Shown here: one piece after another, positions 1 to 11,584 of the stretch
Layout of the letters: each line of letters opens with the position of its first letter
How positions within the stretch are numbered: position 1 is the stretch's first letter
NCBI GenBank assembly: GCA_025602915.1
Contig: JAHLJZ010000082.1
Coordinates: 1 to 64,000, forward strand
Direction: 5' to 3'
Length of the DNA stretch: 64,000 nt
Source: Paraphysoderma sedebokerense
Taxonomy: Eukaryota > Blastocladiomycota > Physodermatomycetes > Physodermatales > Physodermataceae
The notes under the pieces: generated by a model
The model's input: the letters and a program-made list of their open reading frames with translations, nothing else
Database searches by the model: none
What the model was told of the DNA's origin: nothing
Program-made: the position numbers and the translations under genes

Positions 1-712
1 GTTCTTCCGATTCAGCTGCTTTGGTAGAGTTTCCCCTTGAGTCTTGTCTGGTCTAGTCGATGTGAGATGGACATTCGTTCATATTTAACATCAGTTGATT
101 GATGCTACATTCCACAAATCCGGTTATCACTTTTGTATTATATAAGGAACGGTAGGCTGCTCAACAAACATGAGAAGCACTGATAGCAGTAATAACTGTA
201 TGACTGTACTGCCTAAGTCGGGTGATGAAGATGAGCTAGAGAAATCAAAATTCAGACATTGCGGCGAGTGATGCATAACTATACAGAGGATTGTAAAATC
301 AATTTAAATCTAACACCCAGTAATTGGCTTATTAGTTCGCAGACCATTATATCGTTGCCAATTGAGCTGCTAAATGTACTTCCTCCGTTATAAACTGCGG
401 ACGGTCCTTCTGTCCTTCATTATTCAGAAAAATAATTTATTATTTTGTATATCTTACTTGAAGAATTAACTCAATTGCAGTGTACATATCATCTGTCAAA
501 AAGTACAATTGAATTCATTCCTTAATATCCTAAAGTTTCTCCGATTTGGTCAAGTGATCATAGAATAGAGTAGCGCGGAAATTAAATTTTTCGCCGTAAA
601 AGCAACGCAATCAAATGGATTCGGTCATTCGAGATTTTACTTTTTCTTCTAATTTTTTAAAACCATAACTCTTGTCCTTCCGTCATATATACAAAAAAAA
701 GTTGCAGGAAAT
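1..712. other. No gene recognised (left edge)
   Basis: I see no convincing coding region here. One forward frame is open at the very edge (positions 3-53) and could be the last codons of a gene lying to the left, but it is too short to identify. The rest is AT-rich and stop-laden; its right end should hold the promoter and 5' UTR of the inhibitor gene that starts at 713. Confidence 0.4.
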
Positions 713-1490
713 ATGTCTTCTAAAGGTACATTTCCTTTGTGGGTGAAGGCCCTTCAAGCTGCTTAAGGCCCGTACATTTCTAACGTTACGTCTCTTGTTT
801 AATTCCATCAATTTTCATCGCTCTCTAATGATTTTCATGCTGCTAAAACGATCTGTTAGCCGAACAAAGTTCAAAGTTTATTGTGACTTTCAAACCAGAG
901 ACACCCAAAGATGTTGTCGACAAGGCTGCTGCTGATGTCGAAAAGCAAGGTTAATATTACTCTGCAAGAGCCGTTACCTTCCTATGAATTATAGATGTTA
1001 TTTCCTTTCAGAAAAGAACTTTACTTCATTATTCCATTATCGATTTTTTTTCAGTTGCTTTTTATGGTTTCTGAATCGTCTGATTATTTTCCCAGTTATT
1101 AACTCTAACTTCGTTCTTTCCTTCCTTGAATATCCAACACCTTAATATGCTCAAACAACAGGAGGTAAAGTCTTTCATCGCTACGATACAGTGTTAAACG
1201 GATTTGCCGCTCATATCCCGGACAACATTCTGAGTAAGTTCCCATTCCTTGATCATTACATATCTATTGTCTTTAGGGCATCCCGGCATCCGCAGTCAAA
1301 TTTCTGCTCAGGGCCCGGTGCCTTTTTATTTTGGCTTTCCTTGTAATCATTGTTCTTATTTAACCTTTTTTATCTTTTAATTTGAAACATTGCAGCAACC
1401 CTCCAATCCCACGATCAACTTGACTATATTGAACCTGATGGTCCAGTTTCTATGTACGCTAGTAACATCGTCAACGCCAAGAAACAATAA
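713..1490 (+). CDS. Inhibitor I9 family protein (Pbi2-like), four exons
   Basis: Spliced from 713-725, 860-949, 1162-1233 and 1396-1490, with clean GT-AG introns, it gives about 90 residues. The core reads SSKFIVTFKPETPKDVVDKA, then GGKVFHRYDTVLNGFAAHIP, and later DQLDYIEPDGPVS near the end. This is the compact fold of subtilisin propeptides (inhibitor I9), which in yeast Pbi2 binds and inhibits vacuolar proteinase B and helps vacuole fusion. There is no signal peptide and no protease domain, so it is a free-standing cytosolic inhibitor rather than a propeptide. The first exon codes only four residues and one base. Family assignment is from visible motifs; the target protease is inference. 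Confidence 0.85.
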
Positions 1491-2111
1491 AGTGCAAAAT
1501 AAGACAACCGAATCAGAGGACTGAAGAGAGAGGATTGGAAATGAACTTAAAACGAGAGGTAAAGATGTTTGATTGACTTATGACACAATCGACTAAAGCA
1601 AAAAACGAAATATGTCGATGGGGGAATAGTTCTAGATTAGCAGTTCAGTGTCTATTTGCGATGTATTGTTTGGATTTATATTTTTATTGTTGATTTTGTT
1701 ATTATGAACTACAGGTTCTTGTATTGTTACTATTTTGAGTTTGTTGATATACTGTAATTTCCGCATGTATCATATGAAATGAAGAAATCGATTTGAATAA
1801 TTGAAAATAATGCTGAAGTTCATGATTGATTTGCCAGGGCCCCCCTGCCAGTGTTACATATAAGGACCAAATCAGATTAACGACTTTATTACATTACACC
1901 GTCAAAACTCTACTTTTTTTCCATACATATTGAACATCAATGCTGAAATACTGGATATGCTTGCTTCCATAGTGTCCTCATACAATACAATTACGGTCTC
2001 TCTCTCTCTCTTGTTTCCGTCCATCAAATTTTTTTAATCTCCTCTTCTCACCCACAGTACTTTTTGTCTATTTCCATGATTTCAATGTTTAAGCCTTCGT
2101 CTCACCCACCT
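1491..2111. other. Convergent intergenic region
   Basis: This lies between the stop codons of the inhibitor (+) and the kelch gene (-) and should hold both 3' UTRs. It is AT-rich with a short CT run near 1996-2011. I see no gene. Confidence 0.5.
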
Positions 2112-5043
2112 TCAGTCGGCTTCAGGACAACCAGATGGTACATCATCCGCTAATACAAGTACTCCGTCCATTTCTTTCTCCGTTTCGGTTTCTTCTTCCG
2201 TCTTCGAAGTCAGTAAATCGGAATCGTTCGCATTATCTTGCGAATGTGGCTTAGTATCGACAGAACTGCTAATCTCTTCTTTACTTTCTTTGCTATTCCC
2301 TGAATAAGCGTCATTCATCGAGGTGTAATGAGGCTCGGAATGAGTTGATCCAGTCGCACTAGGAGCCAAATCAAATCCTGTATCCGTAGTGACATTCGGA
2401 GGTTCGTATTGAGTTTCTATGGGATGTACTTCTTGAGGTTCAGTCGGACCGGGGGATCTTAGAGAAGCTGGTGACTGTGCCATTGGTGGCGAATGGGATG
2501 TTGGGGCAATAATAGAATCGACTATCACAGCTGTAGTCGGGAATTGACTATGTTGGTGCTTCGCGTGTGAAGCGTTCGAAGGGGGAGGAGTTTCCGTCCG
2601 CGTTAGAGGTTTGCTAGCAGAGGAGGCCGAGTTAGGCACAAATGGCTGGGAATTGTTAGCTTTGATGGGTGGTTGTGGCAGCGGCCTTGGTCCGAAGGGA
2701 GCGGCGAACCGCGATGGGCGAAAATGAATTTCATAGGGTTCTTGATTGGTCAAAGGAAATCCAAATGGCGGCGAAGACGGAGCTGTAGGAGGCGGTGGGA
2801 CGAATCCAGGTGAACTAGGTCTTAAGGGAGGTGACACATATTGATTCGACTCATTATTGACCCTAGGTACACCTGATTTTGGTGGTGCCTGTAGAATCGG
2901 TGGAGCAGGATATTGAGGAGCAGATTGCGTATAAACGGACGTCCCGATGGTAGGGGAACCTGGTTGAACAGGAGAAAGTCTGGGCGAGTGATTTGAACTG
3001 GGAGTATAGCTTGGAGAAATGAATGTTGGAGAACGCGGTTGAGGCGATCCAGAGGAATAGCTGTTGGGTCTGGAACTCATTGGCGATGGTTTATACCCCA
3101 TTTGCGGACTGCCGGCGGACATCGGTCTTGAATTGGGACCCCGATGAAATTCATCATATTCTCCAAATACCATATTTCTATCAATATTCCTAATCTGTGG
3201 ATCAGCGCCAACATTAGGGACTGGTAGACTGTGCCGATTCTGTATTTTATTGGCACCAACATCCACGATGGGTAGTTCAGGGTTATGCGCTAATCGTGTA
3301 GGAGATGAATTGAGGACCTGGGAACCGCGGGGCGAAGACACTGGATTCGCTATGGTAACCGCCGAGGAGGAGAAGTCGGAACGGTTGGTGTAAGCGGTCA
3401 TCTCCGACAATCGCTTTTCGACTTTTTCTCGATTCCTCTCTTGGCGGCGACGAAGGTATACGAAAAATCCTAGAAGAACAAGGGCCGTATTAATTTTGTA
3501 GCAGAAAAATGATGTAGCATCGCATTGGATACAAACCGATCATTGCGAGGACCAGTACAATGGAAATTGCCACCAAGATGATAATTAGTTGAATAGACAA
3601 CGATCCCGACGAACCAACTGGTGGAGACAGGGAAGGAAAGACAACGGAAGCCAAATTTTCGGGTGGAAAATAAGTTGTGCTATAAGAAGCGGTCGAGACC
3701 GAGAAAATGTATACTAAGAAGCTCGCTTTAAGATTGTCAACTGAAAAAAACGGAGAAGACGCTAATGTAGCTGCGTCCTGATTTTGTACCGGAGTATCAG
3801 ACGATAAACCGAATGAGAAAAGAATGTAAGCATCGTTTGGCTTGCTCGAAGATGCAACACATGTCATGGAGTGAAAAGCAAGCGACGTCGGGATAAAATT
3901 GGAACTTGTCAACTGTGAAATGGTCGGTACAAAGACAACACTCCACTTGAACGACGGCCCAGCAAAGTAAGAAAGAGATCGAAGATCAGATAACAATACA
4001 CTGCCCGTTGGACCTGACGTAAGTCCTCCGTGAATATAGATAAGCTCGCCAGCTACAAAGAGCGAAGTGGTTAATGTAAGGTTTCCATGAATTGGCAGAT
4101 GGGTAACACACCTCCACAACTTGCAAGACCAAATCGAGGCAATGGCGCATCTCCTTGTACAGGGACTTTGCTCCAGCTATTGTTTGACAAGCTCCAGACC
4201 CAGACTTCATTCATCGGCAACAATATGCCACCTACTCTCGAGGAAGATATTCAATGTTAGCTAAGGCATGATTCACAGGGAGTAACAGGTGGACATAACC
4301 GCACCTTCAGTGACGCCACCTAGGAGTACGATTAAATCGGGATTTGTTTTGAATATTTGTATTGTTCCTCCTGCCATTGGTGGAGGATTTAAACCATCTT
4401 TTCCTGTCAATTTCACCCAAGTGGCATTTGGGCTATTCAGATCGAATTCGTAGAAATCATTTAAGATGCCCCCTGTTGGTACAGAAGTGAACCTTGTACT
4501 TGCGGGAGGAGTGGCCACACCACCATAGAGATAAAGTTTTCCAGATGGATGTAATATCGTGGAATGAAGAGCTCTCGGAGACGGTAAACCGGAAGCGGTG
4601 GAGTGTGGGGAAATGGAGAAAGATGAAGATGGCTTATCGAATACAGACTCTCCTATTTGTTGTTTCTGGTTTGTAAATAAACTGAGTTCGTTAGGCGAAT
4701 TTGTCTTAGAGGTTGTGAATCCACCAATGCATTTAATTTGAGAATCGCTTGTTAAAAAGCAACGAGATCCTGCAAGTTGCGGTTTTACTCCGCCAGCATC
4801 TTTTGCGGCGTTTGCGAATAGGGGTTGCGAAAATTCGAATTTCTTTGACAAATCTATCGAAACTACTTGGTCTGATATGGCATTCGTACCGGTAGATGTT
4901 GACCCAGGAAGATATAAACCGTTCACTAGATATAGAGTTTTATCGAGTACTGTGGCGGCATGAAGATAGCGGCCGTCAACTCGTTGACATAGAGAAGGTC
5001 GGATGAGAGTTAAAATGAAAAAGAGCAGCAGCGATGGAGACAT
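2112..5043 (-). CDS. Kelch-repeat single-pass membrane protein with long proline/serine-rich cytoplasmic tail
   Basis: Exons on the minus strand: 5043-4305, 4234-4112, 4052-3537 and 3469-2112. The protein starts with a signal peptide (MSPSLLLFFILTLIRPSLCQ), followed by kelch-type blades (for example DGRYLHAATVLDKTLYLVNG, LYLYGG, LIVLLGG, ELIYIHGG) that make up roughly the first 430 residues. One membrane helix (core IIILVAISIVLVLAMIGFFV) is followed by a basic stop-transfer stretch (YLRRRQERNREK). The tail of about 430 residues is very rich in Pro and Ser, with many PxxP and SP sites, as expected of an SH3/WW-binding or phosphorylated scaffold. The layout suggests a surface sensor or adhesion receptor with an extracellular propeller. 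I do not know a named orthologue. The last splice joins the helix to the basic stretch in frame, which supports the model. Confidence 0.8.
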
Positions 5044-5681
5044 TATTATGTGATAGAAATTTATGTTACTGTATGCAGATGCTGTCTATGTGTGGATATA
5101 ATGGATCCAATCTCAGTTGTTCTTCATGAGTGCAATCTGTATATGCCGGAGGAACCGAGGGCCGATGACACAACAAGCCAAACAGCGGAGGGCGACTAGC
5201 TGAACGACTCGCTGGCAGCGAGAAATGTAATTCTGACTGTAATGAAGCGGAGACGGATGATGGGGATGCAATTATTATCTTAGTAGCCGACCGCTTCCAC
5301 TTCTCCTGCCAACAAAAAAAAATGAAGGGCGAACACGGGCACGGTGGTGATCAGGGAGAACTCGAATGTCGCAGATCACACTCGCATTCCTTTCGCGTCG
5401 TGTGCCTAAATATGTGTACGACAGGACATGCACTATCTTTTTATCTCTTGGACAGAGTCCATTGCTTATCTATGAGGACGAGAACGGGACAGCAGATAGT
5501 GCTCGTGGTGCACAGTGCACTGAAGATACATTCATTGGAGATGTACGACTCTCGGGGTCATTTCGTCCTCAGCGAAACTAAAGATCACTACATTCAAATA
5601 CAAAGGCCAGAGAGTTCATCCAAACTTAATCTTAATAGCCTATCCCGCAAGCGATCAGCATTCTATCGTCTTTGAACCTCC
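5044..5681. other. Intergenic; promoter side of the kelch gene
   Basis: It holds the upstream region of the kelch gene (right of 5043) and the 3' UTR of the next minus-strand gene. A forward ATG frame at 5322-5675 (117 codons, preceded by an A run) is open, but its translation has no recognisable motif and irregular composition, so I do not call it a gene. Confidence 0.4.
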
Positions 5682-7069
5682 TCAAAAGTAACATAATAAA
5701 TCACTATCGTCAGAGTCTGATTCTATGCGTCTCTTATTTTTCTTGCGATAATTATCAATGCACTCTCTACTTTCGGAGTTTCCACTAGTCAGAACACGAG
5801 ATGTTGCTGACGTCGGGCCACTTGAATGAGTCTTGGATGAAAATCCACTGCTTGAGTTAAGGTTGCTTGCAATATTCTCAAATTGAGTTGGCCGGACACG
5901 TCCTGAGGTGACCAGTTGACCAGGATGAGATCGATTTTCAGTTTTAGAGTATGATGCGTCAGAATCAGAAGAGCAATAAGAAGTGCTCTGACGTCTTGAG
6001 TTGGGTTGTGTTCGTTGAGATGTTCTCTGTTGCGTTTGAGATCGTAGAGCTTGCGATGATTCGTCATTGTTTGATTGCTCCTGAGAGGGTAGGATAACTT
6101 TCCAGTAATACCATTCTACTTGCTGAAAATACTTCTCACTAGCAGGCAAATATGGTCTGGCAAGATAATTCATATGACTGACGAAGCCCGATGCTCTGTC
6201 TAGCCAAAAATCCCAATTTGCGTCTTGCGATTTCCCGTACTGTATAAGAAAGCGCTATAATTTTTCACGCCGAAGACGTCAATTAGTGAAGGTTTCCGTC
6301 TAATAAGTTTAGAGTAACATACAATAGTCAGAAAGCGTCGTTGTCTATTTTTAGGATCCATGCCACTATTAGCGTAAAATGAAACCGCATTCTCCAATTT
6401 TGTGATTGCTACTTTTTTCCTCTCAATAGCCCGTAACCTTTTCAGATACCTCAGCAAGTATTTCGCTAAGTTTTGTCCCATTAACGAGTTCTCTCGAATT
6501 GTCACGCTAAACTCGGGAGATATTCCTTTAATACGCCGAAGGCACTCGTCAGTACTGAAACATGGTACAATTCTCGGATCGTAGTGCATTTCTCTTCCGA
6601 GCGTTCGAACTAGAGCCTATGTATATCATGATTCACATTATGAAAATTCTTTTGGAAACATTGCCAACACAGAATCAGACGTACCCGCTGAATGTTGGTT
6701 GGCGTCGTAAAGGAAGCCTGTTCTTGAGTCGGATTTTGAATTGCCGTCTCCATGATTTGCTTCGTTATCCGATACGTCGACAAGATCATTTTCCAACACA
6801 TTTGAAGTTGCTGAGCCTGATTCATGCTATCGAAGTCGATGGTTTCGGGATCAAAATCTTCGTCGTCTTCCTCACCATTTGAAGCAATATCCAGAGTGTC
6901 TTCATGAGAAAGGTAATTGGAAAGTTAGAATAAAAGCGTTATTATGGCGCCCTAAAGATTAAGTGTTTTGTTCAAGCCATAAACCGCAGATACCTCTTTC
7001 TTTCATCGGGCCAAGTTTATTGAAGTCTGGTAACTCTCCCAAGTCGAAAGGGTTGTCAGGGGAGTTCAT
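5682..7069 (-). CDS. Unrecognised protein with acidic N terminus and basic/acidic serine-rich C terminus
   Basis: Exons 7069-6994, 6899-6685, 6616-6323 and 6239-5682 join in frame through good donors (GTATCT, GTACGT, GTATGT) to about 380 residues. The N terminus is acidic (NGEEDDEDFDPETIDFDSMN). A mixed alpha-helical middle follows (MGQNLAKYLLRYLKRLRAIE, then WDFWLDRASGFVSHMNYLA). The last 150 residues are Ser/Thr/Gln-rich and end in a basic patch (RKKNKRRIE) next to an acidic serine cluster (SDSDDSDLL). The basic patch could be a nuclear signal, and SD-type sites suit CK2. I do not recognise the family and offer no function. Confidence 0.7.
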
Positions 7070-7603
7070 TCTAACGGCAGAAAGTGGCAAGAAAAGTTTT
7101 TTCGAAATCAAATACAATCAGTACTCGCTTCTCTCTGGGAGTTAACTTATCAGAATCCATGCGCGGTTCTAGTGAAAGCATCCACGGGCAGCTGAGTCAG
7201 AATTCAGAGAGTGAAAAGTCAAACTGTTTACCTCATCGAAGGGATCATATCAAGATGAGCTTTCAAAGGATAATAAGATTATTCAAATGTCGTGATTTAG
7301 GCGATTACAATGGCCGTCCACATCTTCAGCGGTCTGAACGTAAACAAAAGCAACGCGTCCGCAACTAGCTACGCGGGCATTGTGACCTGATGAAGAAATT
7401 CATCTCTTATTCTTTACCAATACTCGATTTTCTTTTAACTAATGTTCTGGCAGTCGACCATCAGCCTTCAGATTTGTAGGAATGGCTTAAGGATGTTGAA
7501 TTATTCATTTGGATATGTAACTTTGACTTTACGCAAATTTTATGCTTGTTTATGTACATTGATACAGTTGATCTCCTTAGTCCCTTGACTCTACCATTCT
7601 TCC
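7070..7603. other. Intergenic between two minus-strand genes
   Basis: This is the promoter side of the gene starting at 7069 and the 3' side of the GPCR gene that ends at 7604. Short open frames on the plus strand lack any coding signature. Nothing else was seen. Confidence 0.4.
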
Positions 7604-9676
7604 CTACTCCTTAGAAAGAGTTCCCCTCCACACTCTCTCACTCCATATAAATATGATCGCATCAAGCAATCCTTGTAATGGTACACACATCGCCTCTATG
7701 AAGACTAAGCCATAAATAGGGGGCATAAATAGGTCTAGCACTCGGTTAATGAATGGAATCATCCAAACCTAAAAAAGTATAACAACCAGTAAGCAGGAGA
7801 AAATCTCAATCACTTTCATAAGAAATGAACGGAGAGTATACCAATAAATAACAGCCAGGGTAGAATAGCATCTTTTTCAGTACCCTTCTTTTGTTGTCTT
7901 CTTCTCTTCTTTTTTGCCGTGCGATCGTGTTTCGCCGCTCTTTAGCCTCATTTTCAACAACCACCTTTTCAAATTCGTTCAGTCCGTTTTTACCTTTCAT
8001 TTCTCCGGCAATCACATACAAAGGTGGTAGCGAAGACATAGGAATATCCGACGTACTCCACGTTTCCATCCCAGTTCCATTCGTTCCGCGAGAGGCCCCG
8101 GACACTCCGCCGCTCACAATTTCGAAACCAGTACTGATGCCGCTCATATCCTTCCTTGATACAGGGGCACTCTCATGCTCATTCAGATCACTACTAGTGA
8201 CGTCTTTGGAATCTGTAATTGAATCAGTCGAGTCTTTGCTCTCCATCGCCTCGGGTACAGTCAAGAGAATCATTGGAATAGATGATCGGTTAGCCTTACG
8301 TTTTCCGGTACTAGCATCTGCGTTATTGTCACTGCTATTTCCTTCACTGAGAGGAGCAAGCGAAGAAGATCCTAAGGAAAATCGATTGGACAGCGGGCGA
8401 GAGTTCAAGTACATGGGAATGAACGATGAGACGGAGCCATCGGAATGTCGTTTACCGTTGACATTACCGAAGGTGTTACCAGGTCCAGCAGATCGGTGAT
8501 TTTGATTTGAAACTTCAGAATTTGAAAACGAGATGGAGTGAGAGGAGTGACGACGGAATGAACGGTGGTTGGGTAAGTCGTTTTCGATATTAAATTGTGC
8601 GTCATTGAATTGAGTGTTTATCGTACCACCGCTGTAATCAAATCCACTCGGTGTTGCGGCGGATGTAGATGACGGTGGTGCAGCTGTTAAATAGACATCA
8701 GGAAGTGAAGATCCTTCTGAAATCAGTTTACTGTCTTTGAACTTTTGTGAAGCACGCCCTTCCCGCTTGCCATCATTGGATGCTGGTGTGATAACGATGC
8801 GTTTAAGGGAAGTTGTCCATTTGGAGTTGGTAGACGGAGGGAACAGTGGTACAGAAAAAACTCGTCGAAGGTACAGAAATAGGTACAGATAAATCGCGAT
8901 AACAGTGAGTAAAGTAATATATCGAGGAATCCAGTTGAGGAACCAGCGAATTGCTTTAGACGTTGGTTGAAGCCTTTTGATTCAAATGTTTGTTAACCAT
9001 TGAGTAATCATCGGTTCAGGCAAGCCAATGCAAGCCGAATAAGGGCACTAGACAGAAAAGAACGGAAAGTATAAGAGAAGTCAAACATTACGTACCAACA
9101 CCAAGTTTCATTCGACACGAACCCTTCCAACCGGTCGGCCAATACAGCTGTTCCAATTGCGAGAGTCCAAACCGCCAAATGCACAATCCAATCCCACTTT
9201 TCCCACCATCCTTTTCCTCCGCTCAACAAATTTTTTCTTCTCACAACACTGAAGGAGTAAATTGCCAACACGAAGATATAGTAATCGACCGCCACAGAAG
9301 TAGCTTGCATGATGTACCCAGAGAATGTACATAAGGGGGTCGTTGCGCCATAAGGTGGCATTGACACCGAAGATTTACGGTTCGAGAGAATATAATTGGT
9401 GAATATCGAATACGTGATGACAACATTGGTGGAGAGAAGGAATTCAGCGAGGGCGAGGAAGAATAGAAGCCTAGAAAAATTCACATTGAAGAAAAACCCG
9501 GGGTTGAGTAACCAATTGTTTATTTGAAATCATGAGAGTAGTAATACGAACCGATATCGGACGGCCCCGAATTTTTTCATCCAAACGATACAAATCAATA
9601 GAACGAGAGTTCCCAAGGAAGATAGGCAATAGCAAATATAATTTGCGATTCTTATGGGCGGGAACGGATTCAACAT
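7604..9676 (-). CDS. Seven-transmembrane receptor of the fungal Git3/cAMP-receptor-like class
   Basis: Exons 9676-9552, 9470-9096, 8973-7842 and 7768-7604. The N-terminal half has five hydrophobic helices: first NYICYCLSSLGTLVLLICIV, then LLFFLALAEFLLSTNVVITY, and so on. The extracellular NETWCW motif typical of Dictyostelium-cAR and fungal Git3-like receptors is completed across the exon 2/3 junction (TG+G gives W). Helix 5 reads YITLLTVIAIYLYLFLYLRR. A very long serine-rich third cytoplasmic loop follows (about 330 residues, nearly all of exon 3). The last part supplies helix 6 (MLFYPGCYLLVWMIPFINRV) and helix 7 (VPLQGLLDAIIFIW), with the YPxxY and PLQG elements of this class. It should signal through a heterotrimeric G protein. 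The ligand is unknown; glucose, amino acids or cAMP-like ligands are precedents. Confidence 0.85.
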
Positions 9677-9974
9677 TTTCGCAGGGTTGATCAGATTTAA
9701 ATAGATATAGTCACACTGAACTCGGAGGGACTTTGACCTTTAAAAGTGTCTACGTGTAACGCAGTATACAAAGGATGGCTCTTGAGAGTGGAGAGGTGTT
9801 AATGCGAGGAGCAAGTCTATTTAGACTTATTTGTTTAGATGAGGGAATCTCGGCGGCACTTCCCAAAGTGGAAATTCATCATCAAGTAGCACACATTCTG
9901 GTGATATACACGGCACAATGGAATGGGATGTGCAGACCGCCATCGCGTTTGTATCACAACATGGTGTATTAAAT

Positions 9975-11358
9975 CTATATTACAACCCAAATATCTTTCC
10001 TTCTTGCGTCCACTACGCTCTTCAATTCCGTCAGTCGTGCTTGTCTCTCATCTTCCCTCTCACCGACGCCAAAAAGGCACCCTTCAACATTGAGTAACTT
10101 CAGCCTTCGCAAATCTCTTTCCCAATCAACTACTTCCAACACTTGCTTCTTCACCCAATTGCAATAACTTAGATCTAAAACAACTAGTAACCCACAATTT
10201 CGCGATATGGACAACACTAAACACATGGATTCAGAAAGGGATAACGAAGTGGTATAAGACAATGACAAAACTCTGAGATTGGAAAGGCAAGTGTCAGACA
10301 GGAGAGAAATAAATGGCTGCGGGTGAGTTGTAATTGTCGTGAAAGAAAGGTCAAGTGATATTAGAGAATCAAGTTGCGGTTTTGAAGGTCCTGACGGATG
10401 TATATGCGACGTATCCACAGATGATGAATTGTCAGAATGACAACGGCTGTACTCCGCCACAGCATCTTCGTCCACTAATTCTTCCCAATTATCAACGATA
10501 TCCTCCTCTTGATTATTTCTCTTACGGTTCCAATCGTTAGAATGAATCGGTTTCAACACTTTTTTCAATCCATTGACACTGACTTCACTGCCACATAGAC
10601 TAACGCATTTTAAGTCACTGACATTCCAAAACTTTATCAGTCGGGAATCAGTAATCGTGTGTTCATAAGGAAGGCGATGCAAGATTGATCGCTTCAATTC
10701 AAGTGGTAAACACGAAAATGCAGATTGGTAATAAATAGAATGGCTGGATCCGAAAAAGTGGGTTGTAATGTGTGATAGACAAAGACAGCACAAAGAAGGA
10801 ATATTCGGTTCTGAAAATTGATAAGTTGGGAGGTTAATATGACAGTCAATTAAACTTAAAATCCTAGTTTTTTCTTTATCAATGAATCCAATACAATTGC
10901 GATTGAAACATACCATCCCGAGATTTCGCCACCACTCCTCTTCTCAATTTCAATTCTCTCTTCCGTCTATTTCTCTTCCAACTCTCAGGTTCTTCCGGTC
11001 CAACGTAACCTCTTCCTCTTATTCTTCCTCTGGTGGATCTTGTGTTCTCATTTTCTATGTTCTCCTGCAACAAATACTCATATGCGATCTGGTTTACACT
11101 AGCTGCCGTATCATGGGATAGAGAAGAAGTCGGCGGGTAAAGTACTACTCGGGGAAATGGATTCGACAAAGAGGAGGAAGTACCAGATGGTTTAACAGGG
11201 TTAGGAGAGGCTAATCGTAGTCGATGAAGGGTTTCAGAAACGGAAAGGGATGGTTTTGGGGCTTCATTCGAGAGGGATGTGGAGGAACGGTTTTGGTTAG
11301 ATGTAGTGATTTTGCGAAGATGAGATTTTAACGCCTGTTTGGATGATTTACGAGGCAT
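9975..11358 (-). CDS. F-box/LRR-like protein of a fungal-specific family
   Basis: Exons 11358-10914 and 10810-9975, joined as SRD|EPNIPS, give about 426 residues. The first 145 residues are basic and disordered, with a SVSETLHRLRLASPNP segment and a GPEEPESWKRN segment that recall a common uncharacterised fungal LRR family. A weak F-box-like stretch follows (CLPLELKRSILHRLP). Degenerate leucine-rich repeats come next (LISLDLSFTTI, LRVLSLSYTTSL, LLVVLDLSYCNW, LKLLNVEGCLF). A serine/acidic insert splits the repeats. A role as a substrate adaptor of an SCF ubiquitin ligase is possible but rests only on the weak F-box resemblance. Confidence 0.65.
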
Positions 11359-11584
11359 ACAGAAGAAAAAGACAGTTGTAAATGTAAAATAAATCTGGAA
11401 TTGATGAAGATTGGGATGAATTCAAATGTACCCAGGGATAACAACGCCGCAATCACGAACCGCACACTTGGCCAGTCGCACTGACGGTAGAAAATTTAAA
11501 GTGAGAAAATTTTCTTCTTGAATATCGTATACATATATATATGAAAATCCTAATCTACACAGTTTATTTCATAAGGATGTGGTA

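Noticed and set aside
1996-2011. CT dinucleotide run
   Set aside because: Short simple repeat in a 3' UTR region without further structure.
5322-5675. Forward ATG frame of 117 codons preceded by an A run
   Set aside because: Composition is irregular, no motif or splice support, and it fills an expected promoter/3' UTR interval.
7891-8499. Open plus-strand frame of 202 codons
   Set aside because: It is antisense to the long low-complexity loop exon of the GPCR gene, whose frame has clear flanking helices. The plus-strand reading has no motif.
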